Below the pieces are notes generated by a model, which made no database searches, was not told the origin of the DNA, and saw nothing but the letters and a program-made list of their open reading frames with translations. From Streptomyces griseus subsp. griseus (GTDB lineage: Bacteria; Actinomycetota; Actinomycetes; Streptomycetales; Streptomycetaceae), in NCBI RefSeq assembly GCF_003610995.1, contig NZ_CP032543.1:6634001-6698000 (forward strand): a stretch of DNA of 64,000 nt. Reading direction: 5' to 3'. Shown piece after piece: positions 37,803 through 45,209 of the stretch (position 1 is the stretch's first letter; every line of letters begins with the position of its first letter). Position numbers and translations under genes: made by a program.

Positions 37803-38438
37803 GTGCAGATCGCCATCACCCTCTTCGACCGCTTCACCGCCCTGGACGCGGTGGGACCCTACGAGATCCTCAGCCGCGCCCCGGGAGCCGAGGTCGTCTT
37901 CGTCGCCGAACGGACCGGCCCCGTGGCCAACGACACCGGCAGCCTCGAACTCGTCGCCCACCAGACCCTCGCCGAGGTGCCGGCCCCCGACCTGGTGATC
38001 GTGCCGGGCGGTCCGGGGCAGAGCGACCAGATGGAGAACGGGACGCTGCTCGGCTGGCTGCGCACGGCCGACGCCACCACCACCTGGACGACCTCCGTCT
38101 GCACCGGCTCCCTGCTGCTCGCGGCGGCCGGACTGCTGGAAGGCCGGCGGGCCACCTCCCACTGGCTGGCGCTGGAGGCCCTGAAGGAGTTCGGCGCCGA
38201 GCCGACGGGGGAGCGGGTGGTGTTCGACGGCAAGTACGTCACCGCCGCCGGGGTCTCCTCCGGCATCGACATGGGGCTCACCCTGCTCGGCCGGATCGCG
38301 GGCGACGACACCGCGCGCTCGGTTCAGCTGCTCACGGAGTACGACCCGCAGCCGCCCTACGACTGCGGGTCCCCCGAGAAGGCCCCGGCTGCCCTGGTCG
38401 AGGAGTGGCGGGCCAGGAGCCGCCACCTCACCCGGTAG
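37803..38438 (+). CDS. DJ-1/PfpI protein resembling isonitrile hydratase
   Basis: A 211-residue free-standing DJ-1 domain from GTG 37803 behind GAAAGGCAG. The active-site elbow SVCTGSLLLAAAGLLEG with Cys near residue 100, the HWLALE helix, GGVSSGIDM-like VTAAGVSSGID and the tail QLLTEYDPQPPYDCGSPEKAP closely match Pseudomonas InhA isonitrile hydratase as I recall it. It could hydrate isonitriles to N-formamides. It pairs with the GlxA-type regulator upstream. Its last 11 bases overlap the convergent hydratase gene. Confidence 0.85.
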   Translation: MQIAITLFDRFTALDAVGPYEILSRAPGAEVVFVAERTGPVANDTGSLELVAHQTLAEVPAPDLVIVPGGPGQSDQMENGTLLGWLRTADATTTWTTSVCTGSLLLAAAGLLEGRRATSHWLALEALKEFGAEPTGERVVFDGKYVTAAGVSSGIDMGLTLLGRIAGDDTARSVQLLTEYDPQPPYDCGSPEKAPAALVEEWRARSRHLTR

Positions 38439-39192
38439 GGCCCGTCGGGTAGGTGAAGCGCGGCGCGCGCCGCTCCAGGAAGGCGGCGACCCCCTCCGCG
38501 GTGTCGCCGCTGGCCTGCGCCTGACCGGTCCAGTACACGTCCCGGTCCTGCCGTCCCGCCGCGAACTCCTTCGCCGCCGCCTGCGTCAGCTGGGAGCGCG
38601 AGGCCAGCACCCCGGCGTACGCCGCCACCCGCTCGTCCAGTCCGCCGGCGGGCAGCACCTCGTCCACCAGGCCGGTGCGCAGGGCCCTCTCCGTATCGAT
38701 CAGCTCCCCCGAGAAGAGCAGGTGCTTCGCCGTGGCCGGGCCGACCAGCGCGACCAGCCGCCGGGTGGAGGAGGAGGGGTAGACGATGCCGAGCTTGGCC
38801 GGGGTGACGCCGAACAGCGCGCCCTCCCGCGCGAACCGCAGATCGCAGGCTGCCGCCAGCTGGCTGCCGCCGCCCACGCAGTAACCGCGCACGGCGGCGA
38901 GCGTCGGCCGGGGGAAGGCGGCGAGCGCCTCCTCGGCCGCCACCGCCAGGGCCTGCGCGTCCCCGGCGCTCTCCCGCAGCGTGGAGATGTCCGCCCCGGC
39001 GCAGAAGGTGTCGCCTGCACCCGTCAGCACCAGCACCCGGACCGCCGGGTCGGCGGCCAGCCGCTCCAGCAGTTCCGGCAGGCTCCGCCACATCGCGGCG
39101 GTCATGGCGTTGCGCTTGGCGGGGTGGCTGATCACGACGGTGGCGATCCCGCCGTCGACGGAGCAGAGCAGCTGGGGTTCCGTACGGTCCAT
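38428..39192 (-). CDS. enoyl-CoA hydratase/isomerase family protein
   Basis: A 254-residue crotonase. Oxyanion-hole segments are KRNAMTAAMW, GDTFCAGADIS and RGYCVGGGSQLAAACDLRFA. The second catalytic Glu position of classical hydratase (PExxLG) reads TPAKLGIVYPSSST, so it lacks that Glu and may be an isomerase, hydrolase or decarboxylase rather than a hydratase. ATG 39192 was chosen; upstream open frame is a shadow. Overlaps the DJ-1 gene tail to tail. Confidence 0.87.
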   Translation of the reverse strand: MDRTEPQLLCSVDGGIATVVISHPAKRNAMTAAMWRSLPELLERLAADPAVRVLVLTGAGDTFCAGADISTLRESAGDAQALAVAAEEALAAFPRPTLAAVRGYCVGGGSQLAAACDLRFAREGALFGVTPAKLGIVYPSSSTRRLVALVGPATAKHLLFSGELIDTERALRTGLVDEVLPAGGLDERVAAYAGVLASRSQLTQAAAKEFAAGRQDRDVYWTGQAQASGDTAEGVAAFLERRAPRFTYPTGPTG

Positions 39193-39273
39193 GCGCCGGA
39201 TGCTATCCGCAGGGTTCGAACCTATGATCAAGAAGGGGTCGCGAAGCGGACACGCACCGTGAAGGAGCTGTCG

Positions 39274-39951
39274 ATGAACGGACCCACCGCCGAGAGCAGC
39301 AACCACGGCCCCGGCACCAGGCGCGGAAAGCGCGGACCTACCACCGAAGGCAGAAAGCTCAGCCGCGGTTTCAGCTGGCTCGCCCTCCTCGGCACGCTGC
39401 TGGTGATCGCGGGCATCGTCGGCCTGGTCTACACCGGCGTCGCCACCCTCACCTCCATGCTGCTGTTCGGCTGGCTGCTGCTGATCGGCGGCATCGTCGC
39501 TCTGGCACAGGCGATCCAGTCGCGCGGCACCAACTACTTCTGGCTGGGCGTCGTGGTCGCCGCCCTGAACCTCGCCGCCGGTGTCGTGGTGATCCGCCAC
39601 CCCGAGGGCACCGCCGAGGCGCTGACCATGTTCGCCGCGCTGCTCTTCCTGACGGGCGGGGTGTTCCGGCTGGTCGGCAGCGTCGTCGTCCGGGGGCCGC
39701 AGATGGGGTGGACGCTCCTCCAGGGCGCCTTCGGGCTGCTGCTGGGCCTGCTGGTGCTGTTCGACTGGCCGCACAGCAGCCTGTACGTTCTCGGCGTCTT
39801 CTTCTCGCTGGCCCTGCTCTTCGACGGCCTCGGCCTCATCGCCATCGGGGTCGGCGGCCGGCGCATCGTCAGCATGGTCTCGGACCGGCTCGAAGAACCC
39901 GGCCCGGCTACGGACAGTCCGCCCCAGGCCCCGGGAGATGGGCGGAAGTAG
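39274..39951 (+). CDS. HdeD-like DUF308 membrane protein
   Basis: A 225-residue membrane protein. A polar N-tail of about 30 residues precedes six hydrophobic helices in three hairpin pairs (SWLALLGTLLVIAGIVGLVYTG, MLLFGWLLLIGGIVALA and so on, each split by short loops). This is the DUF308/HdeD fold, linked to acid tolerance in E. coli. GAAGGAG precedes ATG 39274. No partner gene is evident; physiological role unknown here. Confidence 0.85.
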   Translation: MNGPTAESSNHGPGTRRGKRGPTTEGRKLSRGFSWLALLGTLLVIAGIVGLVYTGVATLTSMLLFGWLLLIGGIVALAQAIQSRGTNYFWLGVVVAALNLAAGVVVIRHPEGTAEALTMFAALLFLTGGVFRLVGSVVVRGPQMGWTLLQGAFGLLLGLLVLFDWPHSSLYVLGVFFSLALLFDGLGLIAIGVGGRRIVSMVSDRLEEPGPATDSPPQAPGDGRK

Positions 39952-40097
39952 TCCACCACCTGGCGCCATCGCGCACCTTCGGTCAAATAGCGCCGATACA
40001 CAGCTATTTCCGATCAGTGGCACGGTACGGACCAAGCCATTCCCAACACTCTTTACTCGACGGTCAGTGCAGTGCGAGTGAGAGCTGGTGCCGGACG

Positions 40098-40553
40098 ATG
40101 GAGAGCCTCGGGAGTGCCCCTGCCGAACCCGTGTCGTACGAGGGGGTGTGGCGCTTCACCGCCCCCGCCGTCGACGTGTCCGTGCCCCAGGCCCGGCACG
40201 CCGTACGCGACCTCCTCGGCCGCCAGGGCGTGCCGATCGAGGACGACATCCTCCAGGGCCTGCTGCTGATCCTCTCGGAACTGGTCACCAACGCGGTCAA
40301 GCACGCGGCGCTGCTCTCGCCGGAACTGGCGGTCGAGGTGGCCATCGGTGCCGACTGGGTCAGGGTCTCCGTCGAGGACAGCCACCCCTACCGGCCCACC
40401 GCGCTGGAGACGGACTACGCGCAGACAGGCGGCCGCGGGCTCCTGCTGGTCAAGGAGATCACCGCCGAGGCGGGCGGGACCTGCGACGTGGAGCACACTG
40501 CGAGCGGCGGCAAGATCATCTGGGCGGCGCTGCCGTTGAAGACGCAGCTCTGA
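40098..40553 (+). CDS. RsbW-like HATPase_c protein (anti-sigma/regulatory kinase fold)
   Basis: A 151-residue GHKL ATPase domain without receiver or membrane part. Motifs: N-box ELVTNAVKHA, G1 VSVEDSH and G2 TGGRGLLLVKEI. Streptomyces encode many such proteins that act as anti-sigma factors or partners of PP2C phosphatases. ATG 40098 gives the core plus 20 N-terminal residues; no clear ribosome-binding site. It is flanked by a 146-base promoter region and the opposite idi gene. Partner sigma factor unknown. Confidence 0.85.
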   Translation: MESLGSAPAEPVSYEGVWRFTAPAVDVSVPQARHAVRDLLGRQGVPIEDDILQGLLLILSELVTNAVKHAALLSPELAVEVAIGADWVRVSVEDSHPYRPTALETDYAQTGGRGLLLVKEITAEAGGTCDVEHTASGGKIIWAALPLKTQL

Positions 40554-40580
40554 CCGCCCCGTACGCGATCCGTGCGAGGG

Positions 40581-41174
40581 TCACCAGCCCGCGGACGGAC
40601 CCGTCAGCTCACGGATCGCCGGACGCGCCGCGTCCAGCACCGTCATGAACCACGCCGAGAACGGCGCCCGCGCATGCCGCTCCGCCAGCTCCGCCGCCGT
40701 CACGAAGGCCGTCTCGCCGACCTCCTCCGGGTCCGGCTTCAGCGCCTCCTGGGCCATCCCCACGAACAGATGGTTGAACTCCTGCTCCACCAGGCCCGAG
40801 GCCGGGTCCGGGTGGTTGTAGCGGACCGTGCCCGCCTCGGCGAGCAGCGAGGGCGCGATCCCCAGCTCCTCGTACGTACGTCGCGCGGCTGCCGCGAAGG
40901 GGGCCTCACCCGGGTAGGGGTGGCCGCAGCAGGTGTTCGACCAGACACCGGGGGAGTGGTACTTGCCGAGCGCCCTGCGCTGGAGCAGCAGCCGGCCCTG
41001 CTCGTCGAAGAGGAAGACGGAGAACGCGCGGTGCAGCTGCCCGGGGGCCTGGTGGGCCGCCAGCTTCTCCGCGGTGCCGATGGTGGTGCCGTTCTCGTCG
41101 ACCAGTTCGAGCATGATCGCTTCTGCGGTGCCGTTCGACGAGCTGTGCGTCGCGGTGGCTGGTGTGGTCGGCAT
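40581..41174 (-). CDS. idi: isopentenyl-diphosphate delta-isomerase, type I
   Basis: A 197-residue Nudix-fold enzyme. Active-site landmarks are SNTCCGHPYPGE (catalytic Cys) and the metal Glu residues in ARRTYEELGI and VEQEFNHLFVG. It interconverts IPP and DMAPP, feeding the polyprenyl synthase and squalene pathway encoded 12 kb downstream. ATG 41174 has AAGG seven bases upstream. From memory the S. coelicolor idi lies in the same place ahead of the hopanoid genes. Confidence 0.94.
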   Translation of the reverse strand: MPTTPATATHSSSNGTAEAIMLELVDENGTTIGTAEKLAAHQAPGQLHRAFSVFLFDEQGRLLLQRRALGKYHSPGVWSNTCCGHPYPGEAPFAAAARRTYEELGIAPSLLAEAGTVRYNHPDPASGLVEQEFNHLFVGMAQEALKPDPEEVGETAFVTAAELAERHARAPFSAWFMTVLDAARPAIRELTGPSAGW

Positions 41175-41321
41175 ACCCATCCTTGTCTGTGGTCCCCGGC
41201 CTCGTGCGCCGGACCCCTCGAGTCCGGTCAAGTCTGCCGTACAAAAGCCGCTTGTCCGCACTTCGGGTCCGGGCATGTCCGCCCCGCCGCGCTCCTCGCG
41301 CACGCCGGGGCGGACGGGTCG

Positions 41322-42671
41322 TCAGACCCCGAAGGCCGCCGGATAGCGGATCATGCCCACCGGAACCGGAGCGGAATCGTCCAGCACCAGCGCCATCATC
41401 GCCTCGTCCGGCACCTCGAAACCGGCCCGGATCCCGTAGCGGGACGCCGGTACGAAGCCGAAGCGCGCGTAGTAGCCGGGGTGCCCGAGCACCACCACGA
41501 GCGCCTCCCCACGCACCCGTGCGCCATCGAGGACCGCCCGCACCACGGCCTGCCCGGCCCCCTGCCCCTGGTGCGCGGGCGAGGTGGCCACCGGGGCCAG
41601 GGCCAGCGCCGGGGCGTCGCCGACCCGGCACCGGGTCAGCAGCGCGTACGCCGCCGGGGACCCGTCCGGCGCCTCGGCTACGTACGAGAGCTCCGGCAGC
41701 CAGGCCTCGGGATCGGCCCGCAGCGCGTCCACGAGGCCGGCCTCCTCCCGGGTCGGGAAGGCAGCGGCGTTGACCGCGTACACGGCCTCCCGGTCCGCCG
41801 CCGTCTCCGGCCGGGTGGTCCAGCGGGGATCGGCCGGGCGCAGCAGGTACGCGGCGTAGCCGTACTCCGCGCCGTGCTTCCGCCGTACGGCCGGCTCCTC
41901 GCGGGTGGCCGCCGGCGCGCACTCCATGCCGGGAACCGCCCGGTCGGCGCTCTCCATCCGTTCGTCGAGCGGGACGTGGTGGGTGTCCCCGTCGCTGTCG
42001 GGGTGGAGCAGGACCGCCCAGACCGTACAGCCCGCGGCGACGGCCGCCGCGGTGGTCTCCGGCAGGGTGCGCGGGGAGCCGTCGCGCTCCCGGAGGGCGC
42101 GCGCCCCGGCCGATGGCGCGCCGGTGGTCCGGACGTACTCGGAGACCATCAGCGCGCCGCCCGGAGCGAGCAGCCGCTGCCAGTCCCGTACGGCGGTGGC
42201 GAAGCCGGTGCGGTACGCCGCCCCCTCGGGGGTGCCTTGCCGGTCAAGCCGGGCGCGCGGGTGCCGGCACCGCTCCCTGAGCCGGTCCGGCCGACAGGAC
42301 ACTCCCCCGGCCAGGACCAGGTCGAAGGAGCCCGCCGGGACATCGGGGCCGGTGAGGGCGCCCATGTCGGCCCGGACCGTACGGATACGGTCGCCCAGGC
42401 CGCGCGCCTCCGCCGCCTCGTCCAGCTCGTCCAGGAACGGCTGATGCAGGTCGACGGCGGTCACCCGGGCGCCCGCCTCGGCGGCGAGCAGCAGCGAGGC
42501 CCGGCCCGGGCCGCAGCCCAGGTCGAGGACGCGCGGACGGTCGGGGAGAGGCCCGGCCAGAGCGAGCAGCCGGCGCGTGGTGGCGTCGGAGCCGGGGCTC
42601 TGCCGGGGGAGAGGGTGGTGCAGGGCGAAGAACGCCTCGGTGCGCGAGGCGTCGTCGGTGTGGTCGGTCAA
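41322..42671 (-). CDS. fusion of SAM-dependent methyltransferase and GNAT acetyltransferase
   Basis: About 449 residues from TTG 42671. Residues 1-270: class I methyltransferase (VLDLGCGPGRASLLLAAEAG motif I, VTAVDLHQPFLDEL, then PGGALMVSEY). Residues 290-449: YhbS-type GNAT (TTRPETAADREAVYAVN, LAPVATSPAHQGQGAGQAVV acetyl-CoA loop, GHPGYYARFGFVPASRYGI). Between DLVLA and EGAAYRTGF an 81-base in-frame insert adds 27 Arg/Pro-rich residues (42228-42308). The start is uncertain: an ATG at 42791 is in frame but that stretch has non-coding codon use. Substrates unknown; the fusion suggests two modifications of one molecule. Confidence 0.78.
   Translation of the reverse strand: MTDHTDDASRTEAFFALHHPLPRQSPGSDATTRRLLALAGPLPDRPRVLDLGCGPGRASLLLAAEAGARVTAVDLHQPFLDELDEAAEARGLGDRIRTVRADMGALTGPDVPAGSFDLVLAGGVSCRPDRLRERCRHPRARLDRQGTPEGAAYRTGFATAVRDWQRLLAPGGALMVSEYVRTTGAPSAGARALRERDGSPRTLPETTAAAVAAGCTVWAVLLHPDSDGDTHHVPLDERMESADRAVPGMECAPAATREEPAVRRKHGAEYGYAAYLLRPADPRWTTRPETAADREAVYAVNAAAFPTREEAGLVDALRADPEAWLPELSYVAEAPDGSPAAYALLTRCRVGDAPALALAPVATSPAHQGQGAGQAVVRAVLDGARVRGEALVVVLGHPGYYARFGFVPASRYGIRAGFEVPDEAMMALVLDDSAPVPVGMIRYPAAFGV
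42228..42308. mobile_element. 81-base palindromic in-frame insertion (MITE-like)
   Basis: The segment begins GGGGGTGCC and ends ACTCCCCC, so its ends are imperfect inverted repeats, and it contains the perfect palindrome GGTGCCGGCACC and other GC palindromes. It is exactly 27 codons, keeps the frame, and interrupts a conserved methyltransferase stretch that would otherwise read DLVLA-EGAAYRTGF. No gene is encoded. It looks like a small palindromic repeat that inserted without breaking the host gene. Element family not recognised. Confidence 0.5.
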
Positions 42672-42723
42672 CGGGGGAACCCTTGGGTGCGAGGGCTCCG
42701 ACCTGATCCGGACAGAGGTGGAC

Positions 42724-42792
42724 CTAGCCGGAGACCCGGGAGATGAGGGGGAACGATTGCTGCGCCCAGAAGGCGTCGTCGCGACCGTCATC
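42724..42792 (-). other. short GC3-rich frame, possible micropeptide or remnant
   Basis: Between the methyltransferase and CDF genes a 22-codon frame reads DDGRDDAFWAQQSFPLISR and ends VSG-stop with strong G/C third-position bias, unlike the overlapping ATG frame (42791, MTVATTPSG) whose third positions are random. AGGAG lies at 42801-42805. There is no start codon in the biased frame; one extra base near ATGACGG would supply it. It may be a leader peptide damaged by a missing base, or a remnant. Confidence 0.25.
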
Positions 42793-42895
42793 AACCTCAG
42801 CTCCTCTCGAAAGGGGTCCCGGTCCACCGGGGCCGTCCACCGCGGGACTCGAACGTCTCGGCGGGACGAACCCTAGCACCGCCGCCGCTTCCGGC

Positions 42896-43837
42896 TCAGT
42901 GGCACAGACGCGCCTCGTGCTCCGCATGGCCGCTCGGCTCCAGCTGGAAGGTGCAGTGCTCCACGTCGAAGTGGTCACCGAGGCAGCCCTGCAACTCGTG
43001 CAGCACCTTCTCGTGCCCTATCGAGTCCAGCATCTCCTGGCGCACCACCACATGCGCGGAGAGCACCGGCATCCCCGAGGTGATCGTCCAGGCGTGCAGG
43101 TCGTGGACGCCCAGGACACCGGGCAGCGCCGTGATGTGGGCCCGTACCTCCGCCATGTCCACCCCCTTGGGGGCCGCCTCCAGCAGCACGTTCAGCGTCT
43201 CCCGCAGCAGCTTCACGGTCCGGGGGACGATCATCAGGCCGATCACCAGCGAGGCGATCGGGTCGGCGGCCTGCCAGCCGGTCCCCATGATGATGGCCGC
43301 CGAGACGATCACCGCGACCGAGCCCAGGGTGTCCGCGAGCACCTCCAGATAGGCGCCGCGCACATTCAGGCTCTCCTTCTGACCACGCATCAGCAGAGAG
43401 AGGGAGACGATATTGGCCACCAGGCCGACCGCGGCGAACGCGATGGCGAGGCCGCCCTTCGTCTCCGCCGGGGTGATGAACCGGTCGACCGCCTCGAAGA
43501 TCAGGAAACCGCCGACACCGAGCAGCAGCAGACAGTTGGCCAGCGCCGCCAGGATCTCGGCGCGGGCGAAGCCGAAGGTCCGGTTGGGTCCGGCCGGGCG
43601 GTTGGCGAAGTGGATGGCCAGCAGCGCCATCCCGAGCCCCAGGGCGTCGGTGGCCATATGGGCGGCGTCCGCGATCAGGGCAAGCGAGTCGGAGAGCACC
43701 CCGCCGACGATCTCCATGACCATCACGCTCAGCGTGATGCCCAGGGCGACCCGGAGCCTGCCCCGGTACGCGGCGGCCGCCGTGCCGGTCGGAGGAGGCC
43801 CGCCGTGCGTATGCCCGTGATCGTGGCCAGCCCCCAT
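42896..43837 (-). CDS. cation diffusion facilitator (zinc-type exporter)
   Basis: A 313-residue membrane protein with six helices. The N-tail MGAGHDHGHTHGG is His-rich. Metal-site residues are in LIADAAHMATDALG (HxxxD, helix 2) and EVLADTLGSVAV (DxxxD, helix 5); the C-terminal cytoplasmic domain includes VHDLHAWTIT. This is the ZitB/CzcD type that expels zinc. ATG 43837 has GGAGG eight bases upstream. A Zur-box-like palindrome lies about 100 bases upstream, which fits the reported Zur activation of zitB in S. coelicolor. Confidence 0.9.
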   Translation of the reverse strand: MGAGHDHGHTHGGPPPTGTAAAAYRGRLRVALGITLSVMVMEIVGGVLSDSLALIADAAHMATDALGLGMALLAIHFANRPAGPNRTFGFARAEILAALANCLLLLGVGGFLIFEAVDRFITPAETKGGLAIAFAAVGLVANIVSLSLLMRGQKESLNVRGAYLEVLADTLGSVAVIVSAAIIMGTGWQAADPIASLVIGLMIVPRTVKLLRETLNVLLEAAPKGVDMAEVRAHITALPGVLGVHDLHAWTITSGMPVLSAHVVVRQEMLDSIGHEKVLHELQGCLGDHFDVEHCTFQLEPSGHAEHEARLCH

Positions 43838-43930
43838 GCGAAACGCCTCCAGCTCCGTGCGACAACGCCCGGCGAAACCGCCCGACCACGCCAGTGAACT
43901 ACGGGTGGGGGGTATCGGGCAACACGGCAC

Positions 43931-43945
43931 TGAACACCGTTGTCA
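43931..43945 (-). promoter_or_regulatory. possible Zur/Fur-type 7-1-7 box upstream of the CDF exporter
   Basis: TGACAAC-G-GTGTTCA on the gene strand keeps the TGA...TCA ends and five of seven symmetric positions of a 7-1-7 Fur-family box. It lies 94-108 bases before the exporter start codon. In S. coelicolor Zur is known to activate zitB at high zinc; this site would suit that. The match is imperfect and unverified. Confidence 0.35.
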
Positions 43946-43950
43946 TATGC

Positions 43951-43981
43951 TCTGACCTGCGGAAACGTTCCGCAGGTCAGA
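43951..43981. terminator. terminator after galE
   Basis: A 14-base-pair perfect stem, TCTGACCTGCGGAA (43951-43964) with TTCCGCAGGTCAGA (43968-43981), and a three-base loop. It starts 13 bases beyond the galE stop read on the reverse strand and insulates the CDF promoter. Confidence 0.85.
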
Positions 43982-43993
43982 GCGCTGACATGA

Positions 43994-44971
43994 TCAGGTA
44001 CGGGCCTCCGGGTGGCGCAGGCACCAGCCCTCCCAGGCCGACTCCACCATCGACCGCACATCCCGGCGGGCCGTCCATCCCAGCGCCTCGGCCATCAGCG
44101 CGTCCGACGCCACCGCCCTCGCCGCGTCACCCGGACGGCGGGTCTCCACCACCGGCTCCACCGCGTACCCGGTGACATCGAGGATCATGTCGATCAGCTC
44201 CCGCACCGAGACGCCCTCGCCCCGGCCGACGTTCAGCGTCAGATCGCCGCCCTCCGCCTCGGCCAGCTTCCGGGCGGCGGCGAGGTGGGCCTCGGCCAGG
44301 TCCGCGACATGGATGTAGTCGCGGACACAGGTGCCGTCGGGCGTCGGGTAGTCGTCACCGAAGATCCGGGGCGCCTCACCCCGCGTCAGCCGGTCGAAGA
44401 CCATCGGGACGATGTTGAAGATCCCGCTGTCCGCCAGCTCGGGCTCGCCCGCCCCCGCCACGTTGAAGTACCGCAGACAGGCGGTGGAGATCCCGTGCGC
44501 CCTGCCCGTCGCCCGCACCAGCCACTCCCCGGCGAGCTTGGTCTCGCCGTACGGGTTGATCGGCAGGCAGGGCGTCTCCTCGGTGATGAGCTCCACATCC
44601 GGTACGCCGTAGACGGCCGCCGACGACGAGAAGACGAACCGCCGCACACCCGCCGCGACCACGGCCTCCAGCAGCACGCCCAGCCCGGCGATGTTCTCCC
44701 GGTAGTACAGCAGGGGCTTCTCCACGGACTCGCCGACCTGCTTCTTCGCCGCGAGATGCACCACACCGCTCACCGCGTGACCGGCGAGCACCCGGTCCAG
44801 CAGAGCCCGGTCCGAGGCCGAGCCCTCCACCAGCGTGACGGCCTCCGGCAGCCGGTCCGCGACGCCCGTGGAGCCGTCGTCGACCACGACGACCCGCTCA
44901 CCCGCCGCGACCATGGCCCGCGCCACGTGTGCCCCGATGTATCCCGCCCCGCCTGTGATCAGCCATGTCAT
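43994..44971 (-). CDS. galE: UDP-glucose 4-epimerase
   Basis: A 325-residue SDR-fold enzyme: WLITGGAGYIGAHVARAM (NAD site), VHLAAKKQVGESV, SSSAAVYG, and the catalytic NPYGETK (Tyr-x3-Lys). CVRDYIHVADLAEAHL is typical of GalE. It makes UDP-galactose (or UDP-GalNAc) for glycans. It diverges from the CDP-alcohol phosphotransferase gene and may supply its glycosyltransferase partner. Start ATG 44971; the longer upstream frame is not coding. Confidence 0.93.
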   Translation of the reverse strand: MTWLITGGAGYIGAHVARAMVAAGERVVVVDDGSTGVADRLPEAVTLVEGSASDRALLDRVLAGHAVSGVVHLAAKKQVGESVEKPLLYYRENIAGLGVLLEAVVAAGVRRFVFSSSAAVYGVPDVELITEETPCLPINPYGETKLAGEWLVRATGRAHGISTACLRYFNVAGAGEPELADSGIFNIVPMVFDRLTRGEAPRIFGDDYPTPDGTCVRDYIHVADLAEAHLAAARKLAEAEGGDLTLNVGRGEGVSVRELIDMILDVTGYAVEPVVETRRPGDAARAVASDALMAEALGWTARRDVRSMVESAWEGWCLRHPEART

Positions 44972-45209
44972 GACGGCCAGCCTAAGCGTCGGGCCCACCC
45001 GGTCCGACCGGCGGTTTGTGGGCCGGGGCACCGATCGATGATGATGATCGCGAACGGAACCGGCTCGAGCAGGTCCACCCGAACGGCGCACAAACAGGTG
45101 GTGAACTCGGCCTTCCGTTCATCCGATAGCCTCAGCCGACACGCCGCCGGCCCGCCCTGTGGCCGTGCTGCCGTGTGTCGTCCTCGTCAGTGCCAAGGAG
45201 TGAGTTCGT

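Noticed and set aside
42838..42860. tRNA-like T-arm (GTTCGAGTCCCGC on the reverse strand)
   Set aside because: The bases 5-prime to the loop do not pair with CCCGC and no acceptor, D or anticodon stem can be drawn around it.
43951..43981. dif-like or phage attachment site (31-base near-perfect palindrome)
   Set aside because: No integrase or mobile genes nearby, and its position just after galE fits a terminator.
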